DNA of 64,000 nt from Streptomyces sp. NBC_01016. GTDB lineage: Bacteria > Actinomycetota > Actinomycetes > Streptomycetales > Streptomycetaceae. Shown piece by piece: positions 38,836 through 46,938 of the stretch (the stretch's first letter is position 1; each line of letters starts with the position of its first letter). The notes under the pieces are model-generated. The model saw nothing but the letters and a program-made list of their open reading frames with translations. It made no database searches and was not told the origin of the DNA. The DNA lies in the NCBI RefSeq assembly GCF_026341035.1, contig NZ_JAPEOQ010000001.1:3286001-3350000 (forward strand), in the 5' to 3' direction. A program made the translations under genes and the position numbers.

Positions 38836-39818
38836 TCGAGTTCCGGTTCGTCGTCGGCGATCTCGCCCGTACGTCCTTCGCGTACTCGCCCCTCCAAGAG
38901 GCCGTGTACTCGCTGCGCTGCTGGCGCGACCCCGCCCGCTATCCGCACCAGCGGCCCTGGCTGCGCCGCCTGGCCCCGGCCTTCCGGCGCCTCGACACCG
39001 AGCTGCTCGGCGCCCTCGTCGCACCGCACCTGTGGCTACCGGACTACCTCACCCCGCGCCCGGAGCGCCCGCGCCCCGCGTTCGACGGGCAGCTCGCCCG
39101 GATCCGTGGCGTGCCGCCCGAGTCCCTGGAGTCCGAATTCACCGCCGCCTACGACACGGTGACGGACCGTCTGCCGCAGGTGCTGCGCGAGGGGCTCGCC
39201 GACCCGGCCGCGTTCCGCCACCGCATCGCCGACGCGCTGGAGGCCTACTGGCACGAGTGCCTCGCCCCGGACTGGTGGCCCCGCGTGCAGTCCGTCCTGG
39301 AGGCCGACCTCACCTACCGCGGCAAGGTGCTCGCGGACGCGGGCGTGGGCGGCCTGTTCACCAGTCTCGACCGGCGGCTTTCCTGGGACGGCGACGTGCT
39401 CACCCTCGTACAGACCGACAGCCTGCACACCTGGCCCGGGGCCGACATCCCCATCGAGGGCCGCGGGCTCGTCCTCGTCCCCACACTCTTCTGCCACGGC
39501 GCCCACACCATGATCGACCCCGGTCTTCCGCCGCTGCTCAGCTACCCGGCCCGCGGCCGCGCCACCATCTCCGAGGCCCCGCCCCCTGCGACCAGCGAGG
39601 CCCTGACCCGCCTGCTCGGCGCGGCCCGCGCCCGCATCCTGCGGCTGCTCGCGGAACCCGCGTCGACGACGGAACTCGCCCACCGCCTCGACGTCACCCC
39701 GGGCGCGGTCAGCCAGCACCTGTCGATCCTGTACGACGCCGGTCTTCTGCTGCGTACGCGCAGTGGGCGGAGCGTGCGGTATGCGCGCAGCGAGTTGGGG
39801 GAGCAGCTGTGCGGGTGA
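38832..39818 (+). CDS. ArsR-type regulator with DUF5937-like N-terminal domain
   Basis: A 328-residue protein. The C-terminal 75 residues are a winged helix (ARILRLLAEPASTTELAHRLDVTPGAVSQHLSILYDAGLLLRTRSGRSVRY). The recognition helix TPGAVSQHLSIL is typical of ArsR. The N-terminal 240 residues match the DUF5937 type seen in many Streptomyces ArsR proteins (VIEFRFVVGDLARTSFAYSPLQEAVYSLR, VPTLFCHGAH) and presumably sense a ligand. No metal-Cys motif is seen. It is divergent from the MFS gene and probably its repressor. Confidence 0.87.
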   Translation: MIEFRFVVGDLARTSFAYSPLQEAVYSLRCWRDPARYPHQRPWLRRLAPAFRRLDTELLGALVAPHLWLPDYLTPRPERPRPAFDGQLARIRGVPPESLESEFTAAYDTVTDRLPQVLREGLADPAAFRHRIADALEAYWHECLAPDWWPRVQSVLEADLTYRGKVLADAGVGGLFTSLDRRLSWDGDVLTLVQTDSLHTWPGADIPIEGRGLVLVPTLFCHGAHTMIDPGLPPLLSYPARGRATISEAPPPATSEALTRLLGAARARILRLLAEPASTTELAHRLDVTPGAVSQHLSILYDAGLLLRTRSGRSVRYARSELGEQLCG

Positions 39819-39825
39819 GCCCGGC

Positions 39826-40566
39826 TCAGGCGCTCACTGCCACCAATTCGCCTACGAGGGACGCCTCGTAACGGTCCATCAGCACCCGCGCCACCTCCGG
39901 CGCGGGCCCCAGCACATCGGCCAGGACATCGGCGTCCGCGGCGCCCGCCGCGATCCGGTCCGGGAGGCGGCCCGGCGCGAGGACGTAGGGGGCGACGGCC
40001 ACCCGCTCGCAGCCCAGGGCCCGAAGTTCGCGCACGGCGTCCTCAGTGCGCGGCAGAGATGCGGAGGCGAACGCAGGCCGCACGGCGCACCAACCGGTGT
40101 GCCGCCACTCCCGCGCGATTTCAGCGATCACTGCGATCGCCTCCGGGTCGGAGGAGCCCGCCGAGGCCAGGACGACCCCGGTCGTGGGCTTGTCGGCGGG
40201 GGTCAACCCCGCCTCGTACAGGCGTCGTTCGAGGGCCGACACCAGGAGCGGGTCGGGGCCCAGGACCTCGGCCTGGTGGATGCGCATCCCGCGGGGCGCC
40301 TCGCGCAGCACCGCGGGGATGTCCGTCTTCGCGTGGAAGGCGCGGGTCAGCAGGAGGGGCAGCGCGACCACGTCGCGTACGCCGTCCGCCGCGAGCGACT
40401 CCAACACCCCATGCACGGAAGGGACGTTGAACTCCAGGAACGCCGTCTCCACCCGCACGCCGGGGTTCTGCGCCCGGACCTCGCCCACGAGGGCGTGCAC
40501 GGTCGCGGCATGGCGCGGGTCGCGGCTGCCGTGGGCTATGACGAGAAGGGCGGGGGAGTGGCTCAT
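39826..40566 (-). CDS. Sirohydrochlorin chelatase (CbiX-like)
   Basis: A 246-residue CbiX/SirB-type chelatase that inserts Fe (or Co) into sirohydrochlorin. The first domain has LLVIAHGSRDPRHAATV (metal-binding His) and VVALPLLLTRAFHAKTDIP (second His). The second half repeats the fold with VVLASAGSSDPEAI and VAPYVLAPGRLPDRI. Siroheme is the cofactor of CysI at the far end of this run, so it is the last functional gene of the sulfate operon. Its start is eight bases from the degenerate permease stop. Confidence 0.87.
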   Translation of the reverse strand: MSHSPALLVIAHGSRDPRHAATVHALVGEVRAQNPGVRVETAFLEFNVPSVHGVLESLAADGVRDVVALPLLLTRAFHAKTDIPAVLREAPRGMRIHQAEVLGPDPLLVSALERRLYEAGLTPADKPTTGVVLASAGSSDPEAIAVIAEIAREWRHTGWCAVRPAFASASLPRTEDAVRELRALGCERVAVAPYVLAPGRLPDRIAAGAADADVLADVLGPAPEVARVLMDRYEASLVGELVAVSA

Positions 40567-40573
40567 CGTTCGC

Positions 40574-41122
40574 TCAGTTCTTGACGAGGAGTCCGCGGCC
40601 GCGCAGTGCGCGCCGCTCCAACGGGCTGAAGATCAACAGGTCGACGGCGATGCCGACGGTCGGGATGAGGAGGACGGCGAGGAGGATCATCGGCACGGAC
40701 GAGGCGGCGTGGCCGCTTCCCTGGAACCGGTCGAGGCCCGACACCGAGGCGATCAGTTGTGCCGCCAGCAGCGCGCGCCACGTGAACGCCCAGCCCTGCT
40801 TGAGCCCCGCCAGGTAGGCGGGCGGCGAGGACCCGACACCGGCCGCGATCGCGGGGGCCGCGCCCAGCAGGATCACCCCGTACATCACCGGGGCGCTCAG
40901 GCCGAGCCACAGCACCACGGCCGGTACCCACAGCACCGACGGCAGCGACCGCAGGCCCGAGAGGACCGGGCCGACCGTCTCCCGCACGAACCGCATGCGG
41001 GAGACGGCGAGCCCGAGCAGCGTGCCGATCACCAGGGCGAGCAGGAAACCGGGCAGCCCGCGCGAGACGCTCGTCCAGACGAAGCCGGGGAGCGTGCTCG
41101 GCAGCCAGGCGCTCGGATTCAT
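40574..41122 (-). pseudogene. ssuC: Degenerate ABC permease (SsuC-type, sulfate/sulfonate locus)
   Basis: An open frame of 182 residues resembles SsuC/TauC permeases (normally about 270-290) but lacks key parts. The first roughly 75 residues, including the first membrane helices, are absent. The frame begins MNPSAWLPSTLPGFVWTSVSRG, which matches the middle of the family. Between ILLGAAPAIAAG and AYLAGLKQG about 38 residues are missing, removing the EAA loop that contacts the ATPase. A stretch IASVSGLDRFQGSGHAASS is also abnormal. No ATPase or binding-protein gene remains next to it, so it cannot form a working importer. It is probably passively maintained in the operon. Confidence 0.75.
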
Positions 41123-41135
41123 GCCGACTCGGGAC

Positions 41136-42485
41136 TCAGAAGTCCCAACCCTCCTCGTCCACCAGTGCCTTGGGGTCCTCGGCCGAGGCGAAGGACTCGC
41201 CGGCCATGCCCGCCGCGAGCGTCGTGCCGTCCGACGGATCGACCAGCAGGAACGAGCCCGTCCGGCGCGAGTCCGCGTACGAGTCGATGGCGAGCGCCTC
41301 GGCGATCCGCACCTTCACCCGGCCGATGTCGTTGGCGACGAGCTGCCCGGGCTCCGGGTGCTGGGAGAGGTCGTCGAGCGTGAGCCGCGACGGGATCTCC
41401 TTGACGATCGCCTTGACCGTACGGGTGGTGTGCTTGAGCAGCACCCGCTGGCCGACGACGAGCGGGGTGTCGGCCACGTGGCACACCGTCGCCTCGATGT
41501 CCTGCGAGGTGGCGGGCGCGTCGTGGCTCGGCACGATCAGGTCGCCGCGCGAGATGTCGATGTCGTCCTCCAGGAGGAGGGTGATCGACTGCGGCGTCCA
41601 TGCGACGTCAACTGCCGTTCCCAGCAGGTCGATTCCGGTGACCTTCGACGTGCGGCCCGAGGGCAGCACGGTGACGGACTCGCCGACGCGGAAGGTGCCG
41701 GCCGCGATCTGCCCCGCGTAGCCCCGGTAGTCCGGGTGCTCGGCGGTCTGCGGGCGGATCACGTACTGGACGGGCAGGCGCGCGTGGCAGCTGGTGAGGT
41801 CGTGGCTGACCGGCACCGTCTCCAGGTGCTCCAGGACCGTCGGGCCGCCGTACCAGTCCATGTTGGCGGACGGCTCCACGACGTTGTCGCCCGCGAGCGC
41901 CGAGATCGGGATGGCGGTGATCTCCGGGACGCCCAACTGCCCGGCGTACGCGGTGAATTCCTCGGCGATCTTCGCGAAGACCTGCTCCTGGTAGTCGACG
42001 AGGTCCATCTTGTTCACGGCGAGGACGACGTGCGGGACACGGAGCAGCGCGGCGACGGCGGCGTGCCGGCGGGTCTGCTCGATGACGCCGTTGCGCGCGT
42101 CGACGAGAACCACGGCGAGATCGGCGGTCGAGGCGCCGGTCACCATGTTCCGCGTGTACTGCACGTGGCCCGGCGTGTCCGCGAGGATGAAGCGGCGGCG
42201 CGGGGTCGCGAAGTAGCGGTACGCGACATCGATCGTGATGCCCTGCTCGCGCTCGGCGCGCAGGCCGTCCGTGAGGAGCGCCAGGTCGGGCTCGGCGGCG
42301 CCGCGCGAACGCGACGCGAGCTCGACGGCCTCCAGCTGGTCGGTCAGGACCGACTTGGAGTCGTGCAGCAGGCGGCCGACGAGCGTGGACTTGCCGTCGT
42401 CGACCGAGCCGGCCGTGGCGAACCGCAGCAGGGTCGTCGCCGAAAGCCCGGCCAGCTCTTCGGCGGCGGAGGTGGTGGTGCTCAT
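41136..42485 (-). CDS. cysN: Sulfate adenylyltransferase subunit 1 (GTPase)
   Basis: A 449-residue GTPase subunit of ATP sulfurylase; it couples GTP hydrolysis to APS formation by CysD. The G motifs are present: GSVDDGKSTL (G1), GITIDVAYRYF (G2), DTPGHVQYTRNM (G3), NKMDLVD (G4) and SALAGDNV (G5). The EF-Tu-like domains 2 and 3 follow. No APS kinase domain is fused, in agreement with the separate cysC. It starts three bases after the cysD stop region, in the same operon. Confidence 0.96.
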   Translation of the reverse strand: MSTTTSAAEELAGLSATTLLRFATAGSVDDGKSTLVGRLLHDSKSVLTDQLEAVELASRSRGAAEPDLALLTDGLRAEREQGITIDVAYRYFATPRRRFILADTPGHVQYTRNMVTGASTADLAVVLVDARNGVIEQTRRHAAVAALLRVPHVVLAVNKMDLVDYQEQVFAKIAEEFTAYAGQLGVPEITAIPISALAGDNVVEPSANMDWYGGPTVLEHLETVPVSHDLTSCHARLPVQYVIRPQTAEHPDYRGYAGQIAAGTFRVGESVTVLPSGRTSKVTGIDLLGTAVDVAWTPQSITLLLEDDIDISRGDLIVPSHDAPATSQDIEATVCHVADTPLVVGQRVLLKHTTRTVKAIVKEIPSRLTLDDLSQHPEPGQLVANDIGRVKVRIAEALAIDSYADSRRTGSFLLVDPSDGTTLAAGMAGESFASAEDPKALVDEEGWDF

Positions 42486-42487
42486 GT

Positions 42488-43435
42488 CTAGAAGTACCCT
42501 TCGCGCTTGCGGTCTTCCATCGCGGCCTCGGACATCTTGTCGTCGGCGCGGGTGGCGCCCCGCTCGGTGAGCCGGGACACGGCGATCTCGGCGATGACCT
42601 TGTCGATGGTCGTGGCGTCGGAGTCGACGGCGCCGGTGCAGGACATGTCGCCGACGGTGCGGTAGCGGACCTGCCGCGTCTCGACCGTCTCGTCGTCCTT
42701 CGGGCCGCCCCAGTCGCCGGCGGTCAGCCACATGCCGCTGCGCTTGAAGACCGGGCGCTCGTGCGCGTAGTAGATCTGCGGCAGTTCGATGTTCTCGCGG
42801 GCGATGTACTGCCACACGTCCAGCTCGGTCCAGTTGGACAGCGGGAACACGCGGACGTGCTCGCCGGGCGCGTGCCGGCCGTTGTAGAGCTGCCACAGCT
42901 CGGGGCGCTGGCGGCGCGGGTCCCACTGGGAGAACTCGTCGCGCAGGGAGAACACGCGCTCCTTGGCGCGGGCCTTCTCCTCGTCGCGGCGGCCGCCGCC
43001 GAAGACGGCGTCGAACTTCTCCTGCTGGATCTTCTCGGTCAGCGGCACCGTCTGGAGCGGGTTACGGGTCCCGTCCGGACGCTCGCGCAGCTTGCCGGCG
43101 TCGATGTACTCCTGCACGGACGCGACGTGCAGCCGCAGCCCGTGCTTCTCGACGGCGCGGTCGCGGTACTCGATGACCTCGGGGAAGTTGTGCCCGGTGT
43201 CCACGTGAAGGAGCGAGAAGGGGATCGCGGCCGGGGCGAACGCCTTCAGCGCCAGGTGCAGCATGACGATGGAGTCCTTGCCGCCGGAGAAGAGAATCAC
43301 CGGCCGCTCGAACTCGCCCGCCACCTCGCGGAAGATGTGCACCGCCTCGGACTCAAGAGCGTCCAAGTGGCTCAGCGCGTAAGGGCTGTCGGTCTCCTCG
43401 GAGCCCTCGGAGACGGAAGAAGCTACGGTCGTCAT
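42488..43435 (-). CDS. cysD: Sulfate adenylyltransferase subunit 2
   Basis: A 315-residue catalytic subunit of ATP sulfurylase, making APS and PPi from ATP and sulfate. It is a PP-loop enzyme: PVILFSGGKDSIVMLHLALKAF is the ATP loop, and LLHVDTGHNFPEVIEYRD and FPLSNWTELDVWQYI are family marks. RVFPL and the C-terminus CTGAVDSDATTIDKVIAEI are typical. The start overlaps the cysC stop (ATGA, 43432-43435). Confidence 0.96.
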   Translation of the reverse strand: MTTVASSVSEGSEETDSPYALSHLDALESEAVHIFREVAGEFERPVILFSGGKDSIVMLHLALKAFAPAAIPFSLLHVDTGHNFPEVIEYRDRAVEKHGLRLHVASVQEYIDAGKLRERPDGTRNPLQTVPLTEKIQQEKFDAVFGGGRRDEEKARAKERVFSLRDEFSQWDPRRQRPELWQLYNGRHAPGEHVRVFPLSNWTELDVWQYIARENIELPQIYYAHERPVFKRSGMWLTAGDWGGPKDDETVETRQVRYRTVGDMSCTGAVDSDATTIDKVIAEIAVSRLTERGATRADDKMSEAAMEDRKREGYF

Positions 43436-43998
43436 GCGGCGAGACCCCTCTCGGTGAGCAGCGCACGGAGCGCTGCCGCGGACTCCTGCACGGTCTGGTT
43501 CTGCGACTCGATGCGCAGGTCGGGCGATTCGGGTGCCTCGTACGGGTCGTCGACGCCGGTAAGGCCTGACAGCTCACCTGCCGCCTGCTTGGCGTACAGG
43601 CCCTTCACATCGCGTACGGAGCACACGTCCACGGGCGTGGCCACGTGCACCTCCAGGTACCCGGTGCCGCCGGTCTGGTGGCGCTTGCGGACGGCCTCGC
43701 GGCTGTCCGCGTAGGGCGCGATGACCGGGACGAGCGCCAACACGCCGTTACGGGCGAGGAGTTCGGCGAGGTAGCCGATGCGCTGGACGTTCGTGTGCCG
43801 GTCCTCCCGGCTGAAGCCGAGGCCCGCCGAGAGGTACTCGCGGATCTCGTCGCCGTCCAGCACCTCGACCTTGCGGCCCTCGGCGCGCAGCGTGTTCGCC
43901 AGCTCGTACGCGATGGTGGTCTTGCCGGCGGACGGCAGACCCGTGAGCCAGATGGTGGCTCCGGTCACTTGGTTCTCCAAAGTCCGTGTTTCGTTCAT
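43432..43998 (-). CDS. cysC: Adenylylsulfate kinase
   Basis: A 188-residue APS kinase that phosphorylates APS to PAPS. The P-loop is GLPSAGKTT, DGDEIREYLSAGLGFSREDRHTNV is the APS-binding motif, and YLEVHVATPVDVCSVRDVKGLYAKQAAG the lid region. The ATG at 43998 is chosen; a second candidate is the GTG at VTGATIW. It lies 15 bp after cysH. Confidence 0.94.
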   Translation of the reverse strand: MNETRTLENQVTGATIWLTGLPSAGKTTIAYELANTLRAEGRKVEVLDGDEIREYLSAGLGFSREDRHTNVQRIGYLAELLARNGVLALVPVIAPYADSREAVRKRHQTGGTGYLEVHVATPVDVCSVRDVKGLYAKQAAGELSGLTGVDDPYEAPESPDLRIESQNQTVQESAAALRALLTERGLAA

Positions 43999-44012
43999 GA
44001 GTTCAGGCCCGG

Positions 44013-44738
44013 TCAGCCGTGCAGTCCGCACTCGGTCTTGGCCTGGCCCGCCCACCGTCCGGCGCGTGCGTCCTCGCCCTCCAGGAGGCGGCGGGTGCAC
44101 GGGGCGCAGCCCACGGAGCCGTAGCCGTCCATCAGGAGCGGGTTGGTGAGCACGCCGTGCTCGGCGACGTAGGTGTCGACGTCGTCCTGCGTCCAGCGGG
44201 CGATCGGCGAGACCTTGACCTTCCGGCGCTTCTCGTCCCAGCCGACGACCGGGGTGTTGGCGCGGGTCGGGGACTCGTCGCGGCGCAGGCCCGTGGCCCA
44301 CGCGGAGTACCCGGCAAGTCCCTCTTCCAGGGGCTTGACCTTGCGCATCGCGCAGCACAGGTCGGGGTCGCGGTCGTGCAGCTTCGGGCCGAACTCGGCG
44401 TCCTGCTCGGCGACCGTCTGCCGCGGGGTGAGGGTGATGACGTTGACGTCCATCACGGCCTCGACGGCGTCCCGCGTGCCGATCGTCTCCTCGAAGTGGT
44501 AGCCGGTGTCGAGGAAGACGACGTCGACGCCGGGCATCGCGCGGGAGGCGAGGTGGGCGACGACCGCGTCCTCCATGGACGAGGTCACGCAGAACTTCTT
44601 GCCGAAGGTCTTCACCGCCCACTGGAGGATCTCCAGCGGGGTGGCGTCCTCCAGGTCGCGCCCGGCCTGTTCGGCGAGCGCCTTCACGTCTTCGTTGTTC
44701 AACTCTTCGGTATCCGAGGCGACCTGAGTCGTCGTCAT
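44013..44738 (-). CDS. cysH: Phosphoadenylyl/adenylyl-sulfate reductase
   Basis: A 241-residue reductase giving sulfite. The PP-loop-like site includes CVTSSMEDAVVAHL and DVVFLDTGYHFEET. It has two Cys pairs, DLCCAMRKVKPL and CAPCTRRLLEG, which bind a [4Fe-4S] cluster in APS reductases; E. coli PAPS reductase lacks these. ECGLHG at the end carries the catalytic Cys. It is therefore predicted to be able to reduce APS directly. The ATG at 44738 overlaps the stop of the small zinc-ribbon ORF and follows GGAGGGGAA. Confidence 0.94.
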   Translation of the reverse strand: MTTTQVASDTEELNNEDVKALAEQAGRDLEDATPLEILQWAVKTFGKKFCVTSSMEDAVVAHLASRAMPGVDVVFLDTGYHFEETIGTRDAVEAVMDVNVITLTPRQTVAEQDAEFGPKLHDRDPDLCCAMRKVKPLEEGLAGYSAWATGLRRDESPTRANTPVVGWDEKRRKVKVSPIARWTQDDVDTYVAEHGVLTNPLLMDGYGSVGCAPCTRRLLEGEDARAGRWAGQAKTECGLHG

Positions 44739-44914
44739 ATCTGTTCCCCTCCACCGTCGTTGCGCTGAACCCCGCGGGCGAGAAGCCCGCGGAACTTCAA
44801 CGTGAAGGCTCGGTTGCAGGCCGCGCATTCCCAGGCGCCGTGACCTTCTTCGCTCGGACGAAGGTCCTCGTCGCCGCAGTAGGGGCAGAAGAACGGGGCC
44901 GCGCGCTCGCTCAC
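44735..44914 (-). CDS. Small zinc-ribbon protein in the cys operon
   Basis: A 59-residue ORF between cysI and cysH. GTG at 44914 overlaps the cysI stop (GTGA) and its TGA overlaps the cysH ATG (ATGA). It encodes one zinc ribbon: FFCPYCGDEDLRPS ... WECAACNRAFTLKF, with four Cys. A stem-loop (CCGCGGGC-n5-GCCCGCGG at 44772-44792) is embedded in its end. The tight coupling on both sides says it is real and expressed with the reductases. A homologue sits at this place in other Streptomyces as I recall. The role is unknown; binding of the Fe-S or siroheme enzyme, or metal sensing, are guesses. Confidence 0.85.
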   Translation of the reverse strand: MSERAAPFFCPYCGDEDLRPSEEGHGAWECAACNRAFTLKFRGLLARGVQRNDGGGEQI

Positions 44915-46608
44915 GACAGGGCCTCCGCACTCGCACGGGCGGCCCAGGTCGCGAAGCGCTCGCCGTCCTCGCGCTCCGCCTCGAAGTTCCTGACCACGCG
45001 CTCGATGTAGTCGGGCAGTTCGGCCGACGTGACCTTCAGGCCGCGCACCTTGCGGCCGAACCCGGCCTCCAGGCCGAGCGCGCCGCCGAGGTGCACCTGG
45101 TAGCCCTCGACCTGCTCGCCGTCCTTGTTGAGCATCAGCTGGCCCTTGAGACCGATGTCCGCGACCTGGATGCGGGCGCAGGCGTTCGGGCAGCCGTTGA
45201 GGTTGATGGTGAGCGGCTCGTCGAAGTCCGGGAGGCGCTTCTCCAGCTCGTCGATCAGCTGCGAGCCGCGGGCCTTGGTCTCGACGATGGCGAGCTTGCA
45301 GAACTCGATGCCGGTGCAGGCCATCGTGCCGCGCCGGAACGGCGAGGGCTTGACCTGGAAGTCAAGGGCCTCGAGCCCGGCGACGAGTGAGTCGATCTGG
45401 TCCTCGGTGACATCGAGGATGATCATCTTCTGCTCGACGGTGGTCCGCAGCCGGTCCGAGCCGTGCGCACCGGCCAGTTCGGCGATCTTGGTGAGCGTGG
45501 TGCCGTCCACCCGGCCGACGCGCGGCGCGAACCCGACGTAGAAGCGGCCGTCCTGCTGGCGGTGGACGCCGATGTGGTCGCGCCACCGGTGCGAGGGCTC
45601 CTCGGGCGCGGGACCGTCGACCAGCTTCCGCTTCAGGTACTCGTCCTCAAGGACCTGGCGGAACTTCTCCGGGCCCCAGTCGGCCATCAGGAACTTCAGG
45701 CGGGCGCGGGTGCGCAGGCGGCGGTAGCCGTAGTCACGGAAGATGCCGACGACGCCGGCCCACACGTCGGAGACCTCGTCCAGCGGCACCCACGCGCCGA
45801 GGCGCTGCGCGAGCTTGGGGTTGGTGGACAGGCCGCCGCCGACCCACAGGTCGAAGCCGGGCCCGTGCTCGGGGTGGTTCACGCCCACGAAGGCCACGTC
45901 ATTGATCTCGTGGACCACATCCTGGACAGGAGAGCCGGAGATCGCGGTCTTGAACTTGCGCGGCAGGTTGGAGAATTCCTTGTTGCCGATGTACCGCTCG
46001 TGGATCTCGTCCACGGCGGGGGTGCCGTCGATGATCTCGTCGGCGGCGATCCCGGCCACAGGGGAGCCGATGATCACGCGCGGGCAGTCGCCGCAGGCCT
46101 CGGTCGTGGACAGGCCCACGGCCTCCAGCTTGTCCCAGATCGCCGGGACGTCCTCGATGCGGATCCAGTGCAGCTGGATGTTCTGCCGGTCGGTGATGTC
46201 GGCGGTGCCGCGCGCGTACTGCTCGGAGACCTCGCCGATCGCGCGCAGCTGCGGCACGGTCAGCCGGCCGCCGTCCACGCGCACCCGCAGCATGAAGTAC
46301 TCGTCGTCCAGCTCCTCCGGCTCCAGGACGGCCGTCTTGCCGCCGTCGATGCCGGGCTTGCGCTGGGTGTACAGACCCCACCAGCGCATGCGTCCGCGCA
46401 GGTCCTGGGGGTCGATGGAGTCGAAACCGCGCTTGGAGTAGATCGTCTCAATACGTGTCCGTACATTGAGACCGTCGTCGTCCTTCTTGAACTGCTCGTT
46501 GCCGTTGAGCGGAGTGAAGTGACCCACGGCCCACTGGCCCTCGCCACGGTGACGGCTCACCTTGCGGCGGGGCGTGACGGGGGTAGGCGTATCCGGGGTG
46601 GCAGCCAT
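44911..46608 (-). CDS. cysI: Ferredoxin-type sulfite reductase
   Basis: A 565-residue siroheme/[4Fe-4S] enzyme reducing sulfite to sulfide with six electrons. The cluster ligands are in CTGIEFCKLAIVE and NGCPNACARIQ (C-x5-C ... C-x3-C). The two ferredoxin-like repeats and the substrate Arg/Lys residues (RQNIQLHWIRIED region) are present. An actinobacterial subset of this family is annotated as nitrite/sulfite reductase; the cys context makes sulfite the substrate. It is the first enzyme gene of the operon, 112 bp after the leader peptide. Confidence 0.94.
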   Translation of the reverse strand: MAATPDTPTPVTPRRKVSRHRGEGQWAVGHFTPLNGNEQFKKDDDGLNVRTRIETIYSKRGFDSIDPQDLRGRMRWWGLYTQRKPGIDGGKTAVLEPEELDDEYFMLRVRVDGGRLTVPQLRAIGEVSEQYARGTADITDRQNIQLHWIRIEDVPAIWDKLEAVGLSTTEACGDCPRVIIGSPVAGIAADEIIDGTPAVDEIHERYIGNKEFSNLPRKFKTAISGSPVQDVVHEINDVAFVGVNHPEHGPGFDLWVGGGLSTNPKLAQRLGAWVPLDEVSDVWAGVVGIFRDYGYRRLRTRARLKFLMADWGPEKFRQVLEDEYLKRKLVDGPAPEEPSHRWRDHIGVHRQQDGRFYVGFAPRVGRVDGTTLTKIAELAGAHGSDRLRTTVEQKMIILDVTEDQIDSLVAGLEALDFQVKPSPFRRGTMACTGIEFCKLAIVETKARGSQLIDELEKRLPDFDEPLTINLNGCPNACARIQVADIGLKGQLMLNKDGEQVEGYQVHLGGALGLEAGFGRKVRGLKVTSAELPDYIERVVRNFEAEREDGERFATWAARASAEALS

Positions 46609-46720
46609 GGAGATTTTCCTTCAGGCAGGCTTAGGGCGGCTCTGACCAGCACACTTCGCGCTGAGGCGCGGCGGTGCGCAGTGGATCAGGTGTAACGAGG
46701 AATCGGCGGTGCTGGAGAGA
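46609..46720 (-). promoter_or_regulatory. Leader between Cys-containing peptide and cysI
   Basis: This is the 112-bp RNA leader between the leader-peptide stop and the cysI ATG. It holds the cysI ribosome-binding site (AAGGAAAA just upstream). A regulatory RNA structure that responds to ribosome position on the peptide would lie here. No classic terminator with a T-run is visible by eye. Confidence 0.4.
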
Positions 46721-46804
46721 TCAGCGCGCCGGACAGATGGCGCTGGACATGCGGCCGAAGTCGACGTGACGTCGACTCACCAAGGCGGTTCCAGCTGTAG
46801 ACAT
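46721..46804 (-). CDS. Cys-containing leader peptide of the sulfate operon
   Basis: A 27-codon ORF starting at ATG 46804. It begins MSTAGTALVSRRHVDFG and ends MSSAICPAR before TGA at 46721. Streptomyces genomes carry a recurring short peptide of this form (SRRHVDLxRxxSAxC), annotated as putative leader peptide, upstream of sulfur-assimilation and related genes. The single Cys codon near the end is the likely sensor: low Cys-tRNA would stall the ribosome and change downstream folding or coupling. No Shine-Dalgarno sequence is seen before it, so it may be leaderless. Confidence 0.8.
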   Translation of the reverse strand: MSTAGTALVSRRHVDFGRMSSAICPAR

Positions 46805-46842
46805 GACGAAAGCGTGTCACGGGACTTTGGGCCCGGTCCACC

Positions 46843-46876
46843 ATCGTCCGTAATCTGGACGAGATCGTCTCGAATC
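46843..46876. promoter_or_regulatory. Inverted repeats upstream of the cys leader
   Basis: TCGTCC-gtaatct-GGACGA (46845-46863) and CGAGA-TCG-TCTCG nearby lie upstream of the leader peptide of the cys operon. They are candidate regulator sites; no regulator gene is adjacent. Confidence 0.4.
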
Positions 46877-46938
46877 GTGGACGACAGTGGCGCCGGTCAC
46901 AGTGCTGAGGGCTTGCTCGACGGGCAGGCGGGACGCGC

